In this document: one piece after another, positions 35,597-45,100 of the stretch
Position numbering within the stretch: the first letter of the stretch is position 1
How the letters are laid out: every line of letters starts with the position of its first letter
From: an uncultured Clostridia bacterium
GTDB lineage: Bacteria; Bacillota; Clostridia; Oscillospirales; Ruminococcaceae
Assembly: GCA_947629905.1 (NCBI GenBank)
Contig: CANRFM010000002.1
Coordinates: 1 to 64,000 of the forward strand
Length of the DNA stretch: 64,000 nucleotides
Direction: 5' to 3'
The notes under the pieces: model-generated
Told to the model about the DNA's origin: nothing
What the model saw: the letters and a program-made list of their open reading frames with translations, nothing else
Database searches by the model: none
Program-made: the position numbers and the translations under genes

Positions 35597-35911
35597 ATGG
35601 AAATCACAGACATCAAGATCCGCAAGATTATCACGGAAGGTCGCCTGCGTGCAGTGGTATCGATCACCATAGACCGTATGCTGGCTGTACACGACATCAA
35701 GATCGTGCAGGGCGATGACAGACTGTTCATCGCAATGCCGAGCCGTAAAGACGAAAACGGCGTGTTCCGGGACATTGTACATCCCATTGTGCCGGAAAGC
35801 AGGAAGCTGATCGAGGAGAGCATTCTCGATGCCTACCAGAAACATCTTGCACTTGCCGAAGCGGAAGCAGAAGCCGCTGCGGCGGAAACCATACCACCGG
35901 AATCTGCTTGA
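35597..35911 (+). CDS. spoVG: SpoVG-family RNA/DNA-binding regulator
   Basis: 104 residues from ATG 35597 behind GGGAGGTC. MEITDIKIRKI, VSITIDRMLAVHDIKIVQG and FIAMPSRKDENG are SpoVG hallmarks; the last about 20 residues are an Ala/Glu-rich tail. SpoVG proteins bind nucleic acids and affect sporulation, division and virulence genes. It is divergent from murC; a TATACT at 35490-35495 is a possible -10 element, without a good -35. Confidence 0.95.
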   Translation: MEITDIKIRKIITEGRLRAVVSITIDRMLAVHDIKIVQGDDRLFIAMPSRKDENGVFRDIVHPIVPESRKLIEESILDAYQKHLALAEAEAEAAAAETIPPESA

Positions 35912-35924
35912 TTCTGCTTTTGCA

Positions 35925-35958
35925 GGGGAACGGTCATGCCGTTCCCTTTTCTTTTTTT
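35925..35958. terminator. Terminator shared by spoVG and the convergent NUDIX gene
   Basis: GGGAACGG (35926-35933) pairs with CCGTTCCC (35939-35946), followed by a long T-rich run on the plus strand. The hairpin overlaps the NUDIX stop codon. Confidence 0.8.
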
Positions 35959-36491
35959 CGTTTCAGGGCGGCATATTTCAGGATAGCAACCTGTGTTTTG
36001 GAATCGGGTACTTCATCCCGGAGCACCATTTCCACTGCCTCCGCAAACGGAATGCGCTCCACGTCTAAAAATTCATCGCTGTCGAGTGACTGACTCCCAT
36101 AGTGCAGCCCCTCCGCCAAAAAGATGCGTATGATCTCCGCATCATAGGCAGGTGTGGGATAGACCTTTCCCAAATAGGTGAAGCTGTCGGATGTACAGCC
36201 GCATTCTTCGAGCAGTTCCCGCTTGCCGCAGGTTTCGGGGTCCTCGCCGTATTCGAGCTTGCCGGCGGGAATTTCCCATGTGATCTCCTGATAGGGATAG
36301 CGGAGCTGCCGGACGAACAGGACTTTCTCCTGATCGGTCAGCGCCAGCACACACACGCCGCCCGGATGCCGCACGACTTCCCGTACCGCCTGCGAACCGT
36401 CCTCCAAGAGGACGGTATCTTTTTCGAGACGGAGAATTTTTCCGTCATACAGAACTGTCCTGTCCAGCATTTTCTCCTGTAGATGCTGCAT
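35934..36491 (-). CDS. NUDIX hydrolase, ADP-ribose pyrophosphatase type
   Basis: 185 residues from ATG 36491 behind AAAGGAG; the longer open frame lies inside the upstream gene. The NUDIX box GKLEYGEDPETCGKRELLEECG fits Gx5Ex7REUxEExGU, and the preceding ITWEIPAGK plus Pro downstream are typical of the ADP-ribose group. It likely hydrolyses ADP-ribose or a related nucleoside diphosphate sugar. Its start overlaps the end of the YfhO-like gene by 47 bases. Confidence 0.9.
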   Translation of the reverse strand: MQHLQEKMLDRTVLYDGKILRLEKDTVLLEDGSQAVREVVRHPGGVCVLALTDQEKVLFVRQLRYPYQEITWEIPAGKLEYGEDPETCGKRELLEECGCTSDSFTYLGKVYPTPAYDAEIIRIFLAEGLHYGSQSLDSDEFLDVERIPFAEAVEMVLRDEVPDSKTQVAILKYAALKRKKEKGTA

Positions 36492-38916
36492 TCTGTTCTC
36501 CTTTCCGCAAAGCCTCTGCATAGGCATTTGCCGCACGCACGCCGTCTGACGGCATATAGTCATAGCTGTACGTATGCACACCGCCCCCGAACAGCTTCTT
36601 CGACAGCAGCAGATACAGTACCAACAGCACCGCACCGCTGATCGTGATATACAGCCCGTACCGCAGACCGGGGACTTCATAGCGGAATACGATCTGATTT
36701 GCACCCGCTTCGCAGCGGACAGCCATGAAGCCGTTGCTGACGTTCTCCACGGTCACGGGGCTGCCGTTGATTTCTGCCGTCCAGCCGGATTCATAGGGCA
36801 CGCTGAAAAATACCAGCTTCGGCTGTTCCAGTGTGATCTCTGCCGAAAAGCCCTTGGCATCGTACTGAAAATTGCTGCACGCCTCTGCCTGATGCTTTTC
36901 ACATTCTGCCAGATACTGGCTCTTATTCAGACTCAGCGGCTGTCCCTCGCTGATGTCCTGTGCAATGTCTCCGTACCGCTGTACCTGTTCCTCGTTCAGG
37001 ACAAGTGCCTTGATGAGCAGGCGTTCTTTGGCAGAATTTGTCTTGTCTGCAATGGCTTCCGGGGTCACATAGTAATCATATGTGAAACCCATGGGGATGT
37101 AGTAATCATTTTTGTAAATGCGGAAGCCGTTCTCCTCTTTGTAGAAGGAAAAGCCCGGCATATCCAGTTCTTCGCCGTCGTCCTCAATCTTGTCAAAGTA
37201 ATACTTCACCGAAAACAGTCCCCGCAGCGTGTAGGAATCCGGTTCGGGGCGGGAGGCGACATTCCGCTCGATGCCGATACTCTCGTAGAATGCCATGATG
37301 GACGGGTTTACCACACTCTGAAAGCAGCGCATACATGACAAGCCCCAGAACATCGGGTAATTGTCATAGTCTTTTGAAACATCCACCCGGAAATAGTCAT
37401 CCTCGTCCGTTTCGTAGGAAATGGAAAGCTGCTCCTTTCCGTGAATGCCCTGTTCCCGGTATTCCTTACCGGAAGTGCTGGTGATCCCCTTGCCGAACCA
37501 CACCACCGCAGCCGTACAGCAAACGCAGGCGGCTGCTGTGAGACAGACGGCAGGGCGCAGGATTTTCTTCCCCTCCCGGCGGCGTGCATACAGTTCTGCC
37601 GATACCAGCCAGCACAATGTGCTGATGGCAAGCGTTGCCATGAAGTAGGGAAAAATATTCGCAAACTGGAAAAATTCCGTCTGGTCGTCCTCTCCCTTGG
37701 TCGGCAGGAGTGAAATGATGCCGAAAATGAGCAGTGCCATGCCGCAGATGCGGATGCCCGGTCTCCAGTCGAGCGCCTTGTTGTCCAGTGCATAGGCAGT
37801 CATCATTGCCATGATGAGAATGGGCATATAGTACCACCTTGCGTAATAGCTGCCGTTGAACATATAGAACATACTGTTCGGCCACGGCACAAAGGCGCAG
37901 ACGATGCAGACCCATGTCAGGACGGATGCCCAGTGCTTTTTCTTGTTCTTGAGGAAAGTAATGACACCTGCCATGGAGAACAGCGGCAGATAACCGCCGA
38001 TAGATGCCCATTTAGCGGAATTGGTGTTAAACAGATTCGGTCTTGCAGGCGCATCCGGGATCATGAAGAAGCTTTGCAGGATGCGCACGATGCGGGTCTT
38101 GTCGCTGTAAAGCACCATATCCTGCCCGAACAGGCTTTGCGATACCCGGTCATTTGCCAGTATCGCCAGTGCTGCCGGCAGCAGTACTACACCGGCAATG
38201 CAGACACCGATCACGGCTTCGATGGCAAGGGCAGCGAATTTTTTCAGGTCAATCCGGAAATCCCGGCAATTGACACGGATGAAGAAATACAGCGCCACAA
38301 ACACGACCTGCCCGGTGAAGAAGAAATAGTTCAGCACCGCCATCAGTGCCACACACGCTGCAAACCAACCCCGGCGGTTGCGGTTAACCAGTTCTTCCAG
38401 TGAGATCAGCAGCAACGGGAAAAATGCAGTCACATCCTGAAAATGATTGAAGAAGATATTGAATACCTGAAACCCCGAAAACGCATACAGCAGCCCCCCG
38501 ATCACAGCCGCATCCGGGTTGCTCACAAACCGCCGGATATAGGCATAGGCAGTGGTGGCAGCAATGGCGTGTTTCAGGCAGAGCAGCCACGGGATCGCAT
38601 ACAGCACCCAGTTTTCCGGGAGTAGGATCGTGAACCAGAAGAACGGACTGCCGGACAGATAGAACGCATACGACCCGATAAAACTGCTGCCGAGGTCTGT
38701 GCCCCAGTCCCAGCCGAATGTTCCGCCGCTGCGCACCACATCATTGGCGTGTGCATAGAACGGCAATTGCTGCGAGACGAAATCCCCGTAGTAGATCATA
38801 TACCCGCCGTCCATAATCATCAGAGGCAGCAGCACGATGAGCAAAGACAGGAATGCCAGCCCGAACACAAGCCCGTATTTCTCTTTGCCGGTTTGCAAAG
38901 GAGAGAACCGCTTCAA
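36445..38916 (-). CDS. YfhO-family large membrane protein
   Basis: 823 residues if started at TTG 38916, which lies 7 bases after GGAGGAGG; no ATG is suitably placed. About twelve membrane helices occupy 15-480 (for example GLVFGLAFLSLLIVLLPLMI), followed by an extracellular beta-rich region (about 490-760) and one last helix (LYITISGAVLLVLYLLL). The fold is that of YfhO/GT-C-type membrane proteins, which in Bacillus and Listeria take part in lipoteichoic acid glycosylation or other surface glycan modification. The donor and target are unknown here. Confidence 0.85.
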   Translation of the reverse strand: MKRFSPLQTGKEKYGLVFGLAFLSLLIVLLPLMIMDGGYMIYYGDFVSQQLPFYAHANDVVRSGGTFGWDWGTDLGSSFIGSYAFYLSGSPFFWFTILLPENWVLYAIPWLLCLKHAIAATTAYAYIRRFVSNPDAAVIGGLLYAFSGFQVFNIFFNHFQDVTAFFPLLLISLEELVNRNRRGWFAACVALMAVLNYFFFTGQVVFVALYFFIRVNCRDFRIDLKKFAALAIEAVIGVCIAGVVLLPAALAILANDRVSQSLFGQDMVLYSDKTRIVRILQSFFMIPDAPARPNLFNTNSAKWASIGGYLPLFSMAGVITFLKNKKKHWASVLTWVCIVCAFVPWPNSMFYMFNGSYYARWYYMPILIMAMMTAYALDNKALDWRPGIRICGMALLIFGIISLLPTKGEDDQTEFFQFANIFPYFMATLAISTLCWLVSAELYARRREGKKILRPAVCLTAAACVCCTAAVVWFGKGITSTSGKEYREQGIHGKEQLSISYETDEDDYFRVDVSKDYDNYPMFWGLSCMRCFQSVVNPSIMAFYESIGIERNVASRPEPDSYTLRGLFSVKYYFDKIEDDGEELDMPGFSFYKEENGFRIYKNDYYIPMGFTYDYYVTPEAIADKTNSAKERLLIKALVLNEEQVQRYGDIAQDISEGQPLSLNKSQYLAECEKHQAEACSNFQYDAKGFSAEITLEQPKLVFFSVPYESGWTAEINGSPVTVENVSNGFMAVRCEAGANQIVFRYEVPGLRYGLYITISGAVLLVLYLLLSKKLFGGGVHTYSYDYMPSDGVRAANAYAEALRKGEQNAASTGENAGQDSSV

Positions 38917-38979
38917 AATAAAACCTCCTCCGGAACGCAACTTTGCCGCCCGTTCCGCATATAGTAAGTAGGGGAAACC

Positions 38980-39474
38980 TCAGAGCAGTGCGATATTAGT
39001 CAGAATGCCCTTTTCCGACACACTGATGAGCGCATAGCAGGGCTTTCCGCCGTCCCTCGGACAGCCGAGGCTGCCGGGATTGAGGATGTACAGACCGTCC
39101 TCATAACGGCAGTCCCGCACATGGGTATGCCCGTAGAGTACAATGTCCGCCCCTGCCTGCCTTGCTTCATAGGCAATGCGTGCCGTACCGAATTTGACCT
39201 GAAACAGATCCCCGTGCGCTGCAAAAATTTTATGCCCGAACGGGAGCGGGATCGTACAGCTTTTCTGTGTGCCGGGGATGACAGTTCCCATATCGCAGTT
39301 GCCTTTCAGGTAATACAAGCGGTCTGTCAGCGTGGGATCTGCCTGTAAAAGGCGTGACATCTCCCGTTCCCCGTCCCCGAGGTGGATGAACAGGTCTGCA
39401 TCGGCATGGAGCTGTACGACTTTCTGCACGGCAGAAAACAGCCCGTGCGAGTCGGACATGACAATGATTTTCAC
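38980..39474 (-). CDS. YfcE/MJ0936-type metallophosphoesterase
   Basis: 164 residues from GTG 39474 behind AAGGGGG. Metal-binding motifs MSDSHG, HLGDGE, GNCD, AAHGD and YGHTHV appear in order. Relatives hydrolyse phosphodiesters in vitro; the natural substrate is unknown. It lies upstream of the YfhO-like gene on the same strand and is likely cotranscribed. Confidence 0.92.
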   Translation of the reverse strand: MKIIVMSDSHGLFSAVQKVVQLHADADLFIHLGDGEREMSRLLQADPTLTDRLYYLKGNCDMGTVIPGTQKSCTIPLPFGHKIFAAHGDLFQVKFGTARIAYEARQAGADIVLYGHTHVRDCRYEDGLYILNPGSLGCPRDGGKPCYALISVSEKGILTNIALL

Positions 39475-39539
39475 GGCTTTGCCCCCTTTGCAAGGTCAGG
39501 TTTCTTCCCCCGGACAGTGTTTCCGGTGTTCTATTTTCT

Positions 39540-39568
39540 ATTATACCATAAACCGCAGAAAAAAACAA
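39540..39568 (-). promoter_or_regulatory. Promoter of the phosphoesterase/YfhO/NUDIX unit
   Basis: On the minus strand, TTGTTT (39563-39568) and TATAAT (39540-39545) with a 17-base spacer. Confidence 0.7.
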
Positions 39569-39599
39569 TACGGTTTTTGAGAAAGAAAGGTGTTTTTTT

Positions 39600-39851
39600 A
39601 TGGATCCGCAGAATTTGCAAGGTCAGAACATGGAGGGACTGCTGCAAGCGGTCAGTAAAAAGCTTGGCGTACCGGCTGACCGGCTGCGCAAGGAATTGCA
39701 GGCGGGCAAGTTTGACAGTGCTTTGCAGAGCATGAACCCTGCTGATGCCGCAAAATTTCAGCAGGCAGTCCGCAATCCACAAATGGTAGAAAAGCTGATG
39801 AGCACGCCGCAAGCACAGGCACTCTACCGCAAGCTGACGGGCAGCAAGTAA
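39600..39851 (+). CDS. Small conserved-looking helical protein, first of four
   Basis: 83 residues; the start follows AAAGGTG. It is predicted all-helical, with LGVPADRLRKELQAGKFDSA and the Asn/Pro helix caps (NPADAAKFQQAV, NPQMVEKLM, TPQAQALYRKL) in a repeating helix-cap pattern. I do not recognise a named family, though the pattern is familiar from short clostridial proteins encoded next to BofA-like genes. Its TAA overlaps the next ATG (TAATG), so the two are translationally coupled. Confidence 0.65.
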   Translation: MDPQNLQGQNMEGLLQAVSKKLGVPADRLRKELQAGKFDSALQSMNPADAAKFQQAVRNPQMVEKLMSTPQAQALYRKLTGSK

Positions 39852-40216
39852 TGGAAGAAAATTTAGCTGCCAAAATGCAGGAACTGCTTTCCGACCCGGA
39901 GAGTATGCAGCAAATCTCGGAGCTTGCTGCCATGTTCAAGGGCAGTCCGGATGCCGCTGCCGCACCCGCTGCACCTGCTCCGCCTCCGGCACTGCCGGAG
40001 GGAGGGCTTGGCATTGACCCGGCAATGCTGATGCAGATGGGGGAGCTGCTGAAAAGCTCCGGCGCACCGGACAAAAATGCCGCTTTGCTCCTTGCCCTGA
40101 AACCCCACCTCCGGGAAGCCCGTCAGCAGAAGGTGGACAAAGCGCTCCGCCTGCTGCGTTTGTGGAGCATATGGCAGGTGATGCAGAAAAGCGGAATGCT
40201 CCAAAATTTGCTGTGA
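39851..40216 (+). CDS. Helical protein with Ala/Pro linker, second of four
   Basis: 121 residues. An N-terminal helical part (LLSDPESMQQISELAAMFKG) resembles the helix-cap pattern of the preceding protein. An Ala/Pro-rich linker (about 35-50) follows, then a helical, increasingly basic C-terminal part (LLLALKPHLREARQQKVDKA) ending in a hydrophobic segment. Such an ending could contact the membrane or a partner. The function is unknown. It is coupled to the first gene by TAATG. Confidence 0.65.
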   Translation: MEENLAAKMQELLSDPESMQQISELAAMFKGSPDAAAAPAAPAPPPALPEGGLGIDPAMLMQMGELLKSSGAPDKNAALLLALKPHLREARQQKVDKALRLLRLWSIWQVMQKSGMLQNLL

Positions 40217-40236
40217 CGGAAAAGGAGTGAGCTGCC

Positions 40237-40575
40237 GTGCCGCAATACCCGAACCAGAATTTCAATGCCATGCGGCAGGATGCCATCCGCCGTTCCCGTG
40301 AAATGCAGCGCCGTGCCCGATCTGCGCCGCCTGCCTACACACCGCCCGACCCGGAACAGGGATCCTATCATCCCCCCGTACAAGATACGCCCGCACCTGA
40401 ACCGGCTCCTCCGCCGGAGCATTCTTCTTTGCAGGGGCTTATCCCGGAGGAGCTGCATTCTTTGCTTTCCGACTGGGACGGGGAAAAATTAGCGCTTGCG
40501 GCGCTGCTGTACCTCTTATACAAGGAGGGGGCAGATGTCAGTCTGCTGCTGGCGCTTGCCTACATTCTGCTATAA
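40237..40575 (+). CDS. Pro-rich small protein, third of four
   Basis: 112 residues behind AAAGGAG. A basic, Arg-rich start is followed by a Pro-rich central linker (about 34-64) and a hydrophobic C-terminal half (EKLALAALLYLLYKEGADVS, then LLALAYILL) that could form a membrane hairpin. No family recognised. Position and strand indicate one operon with the neighbours. Confidence 0.65.
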   Translation: MPQYPNQNFNAMRQDAIRRSREMQRRARSAPPAYTPPDPEQGSYHPPVQDTPAPEPAPPPEHSSLQGLIPEELHSLLSDWDGEKLALAALLYLLYKEGADVSLLLALAYILL

Positions 40576-40593
40576 AACAAAGGAGGAAATAAC

Positions 40594-40854
40594 ATGGAAT
40601 TTTTACAGGAAAACTGCTATCTGCTGCTCTGGGGCTTGGGGATACTCTGTGCGGTGCTGTTCTATATGCGCCACCGGAAGCGTATCCGGGCATTTCTGCT
40701 TGGTGCTGTCACGGGGCTGACGGCGCTGGTGCTGCTGCATTTTTACGGGGGTGTGATCGGTTTCACGCCGACACTGTGCATGACCAATCTTCTTCTGTCG
40801 GGCATATTCGGTGTGCCGGGGGTCGCACTCATCGCCATGGGACAGCTTTTTTAG
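40594..40854 (+). CDS. BofA-like membrane protein, fourth of four
   Basis: 86 residues with two or three hydrophobic segments (about 8-22, 34-50, 60-84). TPTLCMTNLLLSGIFGVPGVALI matches the C-terminal pattern of BofA (NxxxxxxxGxxGxP), the protein that inhibits pro-sigma-K processing in Bacillus. BofA-like genes also occur in clostridia without sigma-K control. The link to three small helical proteins suggests a membrane-associated complex. It is followed by a bidirectional terminator. Confidence 0.75.
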   Translation: MEFLQENCYLLLWGLGILCAVLFYMRHRKRIRAFLLGAVTGLTALVLLHFYGGVIGFTPTLCMTNLLLSGIFGVPGVALIAMGQLF

Positions 40855-40875
40855 CAGGACAAGCCCATAAAACGA

Positions 40876-40904
40876 AAACCGGAGGACAGACTGCCCTCCG
40901 GTTT
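40876..40904. terminator. Bidirectional terminator between the BofA-like gene and rplL
   Basis: AAACCGGAGG (40876-40885) pairs perfectly with CCTCCGGTTT (40895-40904). Confidence 0.85.
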
Positions 40905-40919
40905 ATGTCATGCAGAAAC

Positions 40920-41291
40920 TTACTTGAGCTCGATGGTTGCGCCAGCTTCTTCGAGCTTAGCCTTGAGTTCCTCAGCCTCAGCCTTGGAAACGCCCTCTTT
41001 CAGAGTCTTGGGAGCGCCCTCAACGACTTCCTTTGCTTCCTTCAGACCCAGACCAAGTACGTCCTTGACAGCCTTGATAACGCCCATCTTCTTGTCGCCA
41101 AAGGATGCCAGAACAACATCAAACTCCGTCTTTTCCTCAGCAGCGGCAGCGGCACCGCCTGCTGCGGGAGCAGCTGCAACAGCAGCTGTTACGCCGAACT
41201 CTTCCTGAATTGCCTCTACCAGCTCAGCCAGTTCGAGAACAGAAAGAGCCTTGATCTCTTCGATAAACTTCAATGTTTTCTCAGATGCCAT
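40920..41291 (-). CDS. rplL: Ribosomal protein L7/L12
   Basis: 123 residues from ATG 41291 behind AAAAGGAG. The N-terminal dimerisation helix pair, the Ala-rich hinge (about 40-52) and the C-terminal factor-binding domain with [20 protein letters not shown] and [16 protein letters not shown] are all present. It recruits translation GTPases to the ribosome stalk. It follows rplJ; rpoB does not follow. Confidence 0.97.
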   Translation of the reverse strand: MASEKTLKFIEEIKALSVLELAELVEAIQEEFGVTAAVAAAPAAGGAAAAAEEKTEFDVVLASFGDKKMGVIKAVKDVLGLGLKEAKEVVEGAPKTLKEGVSKAEAEELKAKLEEAGATIELK

Positions 41292-41379
41292 GATAATGAT
41301 CTCCTTTTCAAATTGATTTAAGCGGCACACTGACGCAGTACCCTGCGGACAGTCAGTTCTGTCATGTCAGGCTGCAATT

Positions 41380-41883
41380 TCAGGCAGCTTCGCCGTTCTT
41401 GTCGACGATTGCCTGCAGCAGTGCAGCAAGTTTCTGGATCGGACCCTGCAAAGAGCCGACAAGCTGTGCGAGCAGCACGTCCTTCGACGGGATCTTGGAC
41501 AGGGCAACGACCTTTGCCTCGTCGTAATACTCGCCGTCCACGCAGCCAGCCTTGAGCTTGAACGTTTCGGACTTCTCGGCAAATTCGCCCAGAATACGTG
41601 CCGGCGCCGTCTGATCTTCAGTCGAGATAGCGATAGCAGTTGTGCCGTTCAGCACCTCGTCAAAGTCCTCCATACCGAGATTGTGCAGCGCACGCTTGAG
41701 CATGGTGTTCTTTTCCACGAAATACTCCACATTTGCTTCACGCAGATTGCGGCGCAGTGTGGTATCGTCTGCTACGGTGATACCCTTATAGTCCACCAGC
41801 ACGAAAGAAGCAGCACCCTTGAGCTTTTCCTCCAGTTCCTGTACTCTGGCAGCTTTGGTTGCAAGAATACTTGCACTTGGCAT
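41380..41883 (-). CDS. rplJ: Ribosomal protein L10
   Basis: 167 residues. ASFVLVDYKGITVADDTTLR and NTMLKRAL belong to the rRNA-binding domain, and the C-terminal helix that carries L7/L12 dimers ends the protein. Together with L7/L12 it autoregulates through the leader RNA upstream. rplK and rplA are not in this window. Confidence 0.97.
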   Translation of the reverse strand: MPSASILATKAARVQELEEKLKGAASFVLVDYKGITVADDTTLRRNLREANVEYFVEKNTMLKRALHNLGMEDFDEVLNGTTAIAISTEDQTAPARILGEFAEKSETFKLKAGCVDGEYYDEAKVVALSKIPSKDVLLAQLVGSLQGPIQKLAALLQAIVDKNGEAA

Positions 41884-42040
41884 TTACATTCACCTCCGAT
41901 GTCTGATCTATCGTATCGGGAGAAACAAAATGCTCTCCTTGTTCACACAGGGAGAGCATGGAATATGCATACACACATCACATCTGCACTCCTCGGCTGG
42001 ATTTACGGCATATGCCACCAGCTGTCTTTAGAATACGACT
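41884..42040 (-). ncRNA. L10 leader (ribosomal protein autoregulatory RNA) with attenuator hairpin
   Basis: Read on the minus strand, the leader contains AAGACAGCTGGTGG, then TAAATCCAGCCGAGGAG, the conserved L10-binding arrangement of the L10 leader family. It is followed by a hairpin ATGCTCTCC (41951-41959) with GGAGAGCAT (41930-41938) and TTTGTTT, which acts as a terminator. Excess L10(L12)4 binding would favour termination and reduce rplJL expression. Confidence 0.85.
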
Positions 42041-42045
42041 TTATC

Positions 42046-42074
42046 AGTATAGCACATTTTTTGAAGTTTGTCAA
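42046..42074 (-). promoter_or_regulatory. Promoter of rplJL
   Basis: On the minus strand, TTGACA (42069-42074) and TATACT (42046-42051) with a 17-base spacer. Confidence 0.85.
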
Positions 42075-42107
42075 GGGTTTTTTCAAATTTTTTCTGTATA
42101 TACCAGA

Positions 42108-42133
42108 AGCGGTCAGGCATGACTCTGACCGCT
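42108..42133 (-). terminator. Hairpin after the giant dockerin gene
   Basis: AGCGGTCAG (42108-42116) and CTGACCGCT (42125-42133) form a perfect 9-bp stem between the giant gene and the rplJ promoter. The minus-strand tail is only moderately T-rich. Confidence 0.55.
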
Positions 42134-42193
42134 CCCGCAGTGTTCTTTTTTGTCAGACTGGTTTCAACGTGTCCGGCAAAAAGCGCATTGTTT

Positions 42194-45100
42194 TCAGAAC
42201 ATAGCCTCTGCGATTCTTTCTAAGAAGCCAGAAGCATCATCCACTGTCAATTCGTTGTTCTGATCAAAGTCCGCAGCGGCGAACTGCCATTCCTCGAAGC
42301 TGCTTTCGCCAAAAAGCTGTTCGCTTATTTCCTGCAGGATCAGGGAAACATCATCCACCGTGAGCTCGCCGTCCTTGTTCACATCACCGGATGCGGGCAA
42401 TGGCGTGGTTTCTGGTGTAGTGGCAGATGGTGTGGTAGTGGTGGAAGTGTTCTCATTTGTTGTCTCTGCCGTTGTGGAAGTAGTCGGTTCGGGTGTGGTC
42501 GTAGTTGTTTCGGTCGTAGTGTAAGTGGTCGGTTCGGGTGTGGTGGTTGTTGTCTCCGTCGTTGTGGAAGTAGTCGGTTCGGGTGTGGTTGTAGTGGTCT
42601 CCGTCGTTGTGTAGGTGGTCGGTTCGGGTGTGGTCGTAGTTGTTTCGGTCGTTGTGTAGGTGGTCGGTTCGGGTGTGGTGGTGGTTGTCTCGGTCGTTGT
42701 GTAAGTGGTCGGTTCGGGTGTGGTGGTTGTCGTCTCAGTCGTTGTGTAGGTAGTCGGTTCGGGTATGGTCGTGGTTGTTTCAGTCGTTGTGGAAGTAGTC
42801 GGTTCGGGTGTGGTGGTTGTTGTTTCAGTCGTTGTGGAAGTGGTCGGTTCTGGTGTGGTCGTAGTTGTTTCGGTCGTAGTAGTAGTTGTTGTTTCAGTTG
42901 TGGTTGTGGTCGTCGTAGTGGTGGTAGTAGTTGTTGTCGTAGTCGTGGTAGTGGTTTCAATGACTATCTCAGGGAAGTTCAGCGTAATTCCGGATTCCGC
43001 CGGTGTATCAACCGGATCTCCGTTTTCATCCTCCGAACACACATAGGTCTGACCGTCTTGCGCATTTATGGAGAATTTTATATTTACAGCTGCATCTTCA
43101 TAAGCCGTGCCGTCGCTGTCAACGAGTACACCTTGCAGATAGTATAGCTTCCCGGCAGTAAGCCCCTCAACAGTGAGTGTTTCATTTCCTGAAAGCGGAA
43201 TTGTTTTCTCCTCCTGAATTGTGCCTCCGCTGTCCTTGCTGTACAGATAAACATATCCGTCCATTCCATTGGGGTCGTCGATGTTTATATTCAGCTCTGT
43301 CTTTTCCGGTGCTACAGTAAGAATAGCACCTTCATACGCCTGCCATGTCTCGCCGTCGGCAGAAACAGAATAGTTGCCATCCTCGTCTGTCTTAATGTAA
43401 AGCGCATCCGCAAGAATATAGCCATTAGCAGCATTCGTATTTTCAAGCCTATAGACCTGTCCGGGCTTGAGATGCTCTATATGCTCTGCCGCATCCGAAG
43501 AAGTCCAGCTGTATACCTCTTCTGAACCATCGCCGGACACTTCATACAGAACCATTTCTGCGCCGGTGACATATTCGTCTTCACTCTTTACAGCAATATC
43601 CATTTCAGCAGATGCATTCAGATCTATGAATGGAATGCCGTTCTGCGCTGCATATGCCTCAGCTGTGGAATTTTCGTAGCCGTATATCACTGTGCAGGAG
43701 ATCAACGAACCGGAATTGTACCCGACAGCCTCTTCCGCAAATTGCGTTTCCGGATTCAGAACGGTTATTTTTTCAAGCGCTGTGCAGTAGCTGAATGCAT
43801 CCTCTCCAATCAAAACAAGAGATGCCGGGAGAATGATCTCACTGAGTGCAGAGCAGTCACTGAACGAAGAATCTCCGATAGATACCAGTGTTTCCGGGAG
43901 AGATACCTTCTCCAGTGCATCGCTGTAATAGAAGCAGCGGTCACCGACAGAAGTGATCCCCTCTGTGATCACAAGTGAAACAACATCCACATTGGAGTCA
44001 TACCATGAGCTGTAATTATACATATCACCATAGCCGGCAATCGTGAGTGTTCCAGTGTCCGGCTCCAGATACCATACGGCATTTTCGCCGCAATATCCAT
44101 CGATCACCTGAAACTCGATCCCCTGATCCGCAGCATAGGTTTCCGCTGCGGAATCTGCATAGCCGTAAATTGTACACCCGGCAGGAACAGCATTTTCGCC
44201 TATGGCAGTGATCTCCTGATCTATGATCAGCGTTCTGAGATTTTCTGCGCCGGAGAATGCGTTTGCACCGATCGAAGTGATCTCATCCTCAAACGTGACA
44301 AACTGTATCGAATCCAGATATTCAGCCCACGGCTGCCCGCCTTCTGCATAATCAGAGACTGCACCCGTTCCGCAAATGGAAAGCACAGCTGTTTCGGCAT
44401 CAAATTTCCATGTGGAAGATGTGCCGCATACACCGTCTATCGCAATAAAGTCAAACCCGTTTTCTGCTGCATAAGTCTCCGCTGTCGAACCTGACAGACC
44501 ACGTATCACGATTCCGGAATAAGCATAATCTTCGCTGCTTCCGTAGCCCAATGGCTTGCCGGTAAACACGACATCCGGACTAAGGATCGTGTACTCTTTG
44601 AAAGAGGCATAATTGAATGCAGCTTCGTCAATCAGCTCCACAGTTGAGGGAATGCACACTGTGGAAACATTGCCAATGTCATAGAAAGCCTTTGTTCCAA
44701 TTGTTTTCAGTCCTTCCGGAAGGGAGATACTTGTCAGTTCATAGCAGCTGCGGAAAGCCAATGCGCCAATAGATGTCACACCGCTTTCAATGGTGATAGA
44801 GGTTATAGCATCCTTGATGTCATACCAAGGCGCATCGCTGCTGTACTCGTACTCGTCCATGGCTCCCGTTCCCATAACAGAGAGTTCTCCGGTTTCCTCA
44901 TCAAAGTACCAGACAGCAGATAAGCCGCATTTTCCGCTTATTTCCCGGAATGGCAGATCATTTTCCGCAGCATAGGTTTCCGCTGCTGTACCTGCATAGC
45001 CGTAAACCGTACACCCGGCAGGGATCGCATTTTCACCTATTTCTGTGATACTCTGATTCAGGATCACGGATCTCAGATTTTCTGCACCCGACAAAGCATT

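Noticed and set aside
42487-42891. CRISPR-like regular array
   Set aside because: The units are contiguous 45-bp coding repeats with no unique spacers, and they keep the reading frame of the dockerin protein.
42765-43046. Val-rich plus-strand frame of 93 residues
   Set aside because: It is the complement of the Thr-rich linker repeats of the giant dockerin gene.
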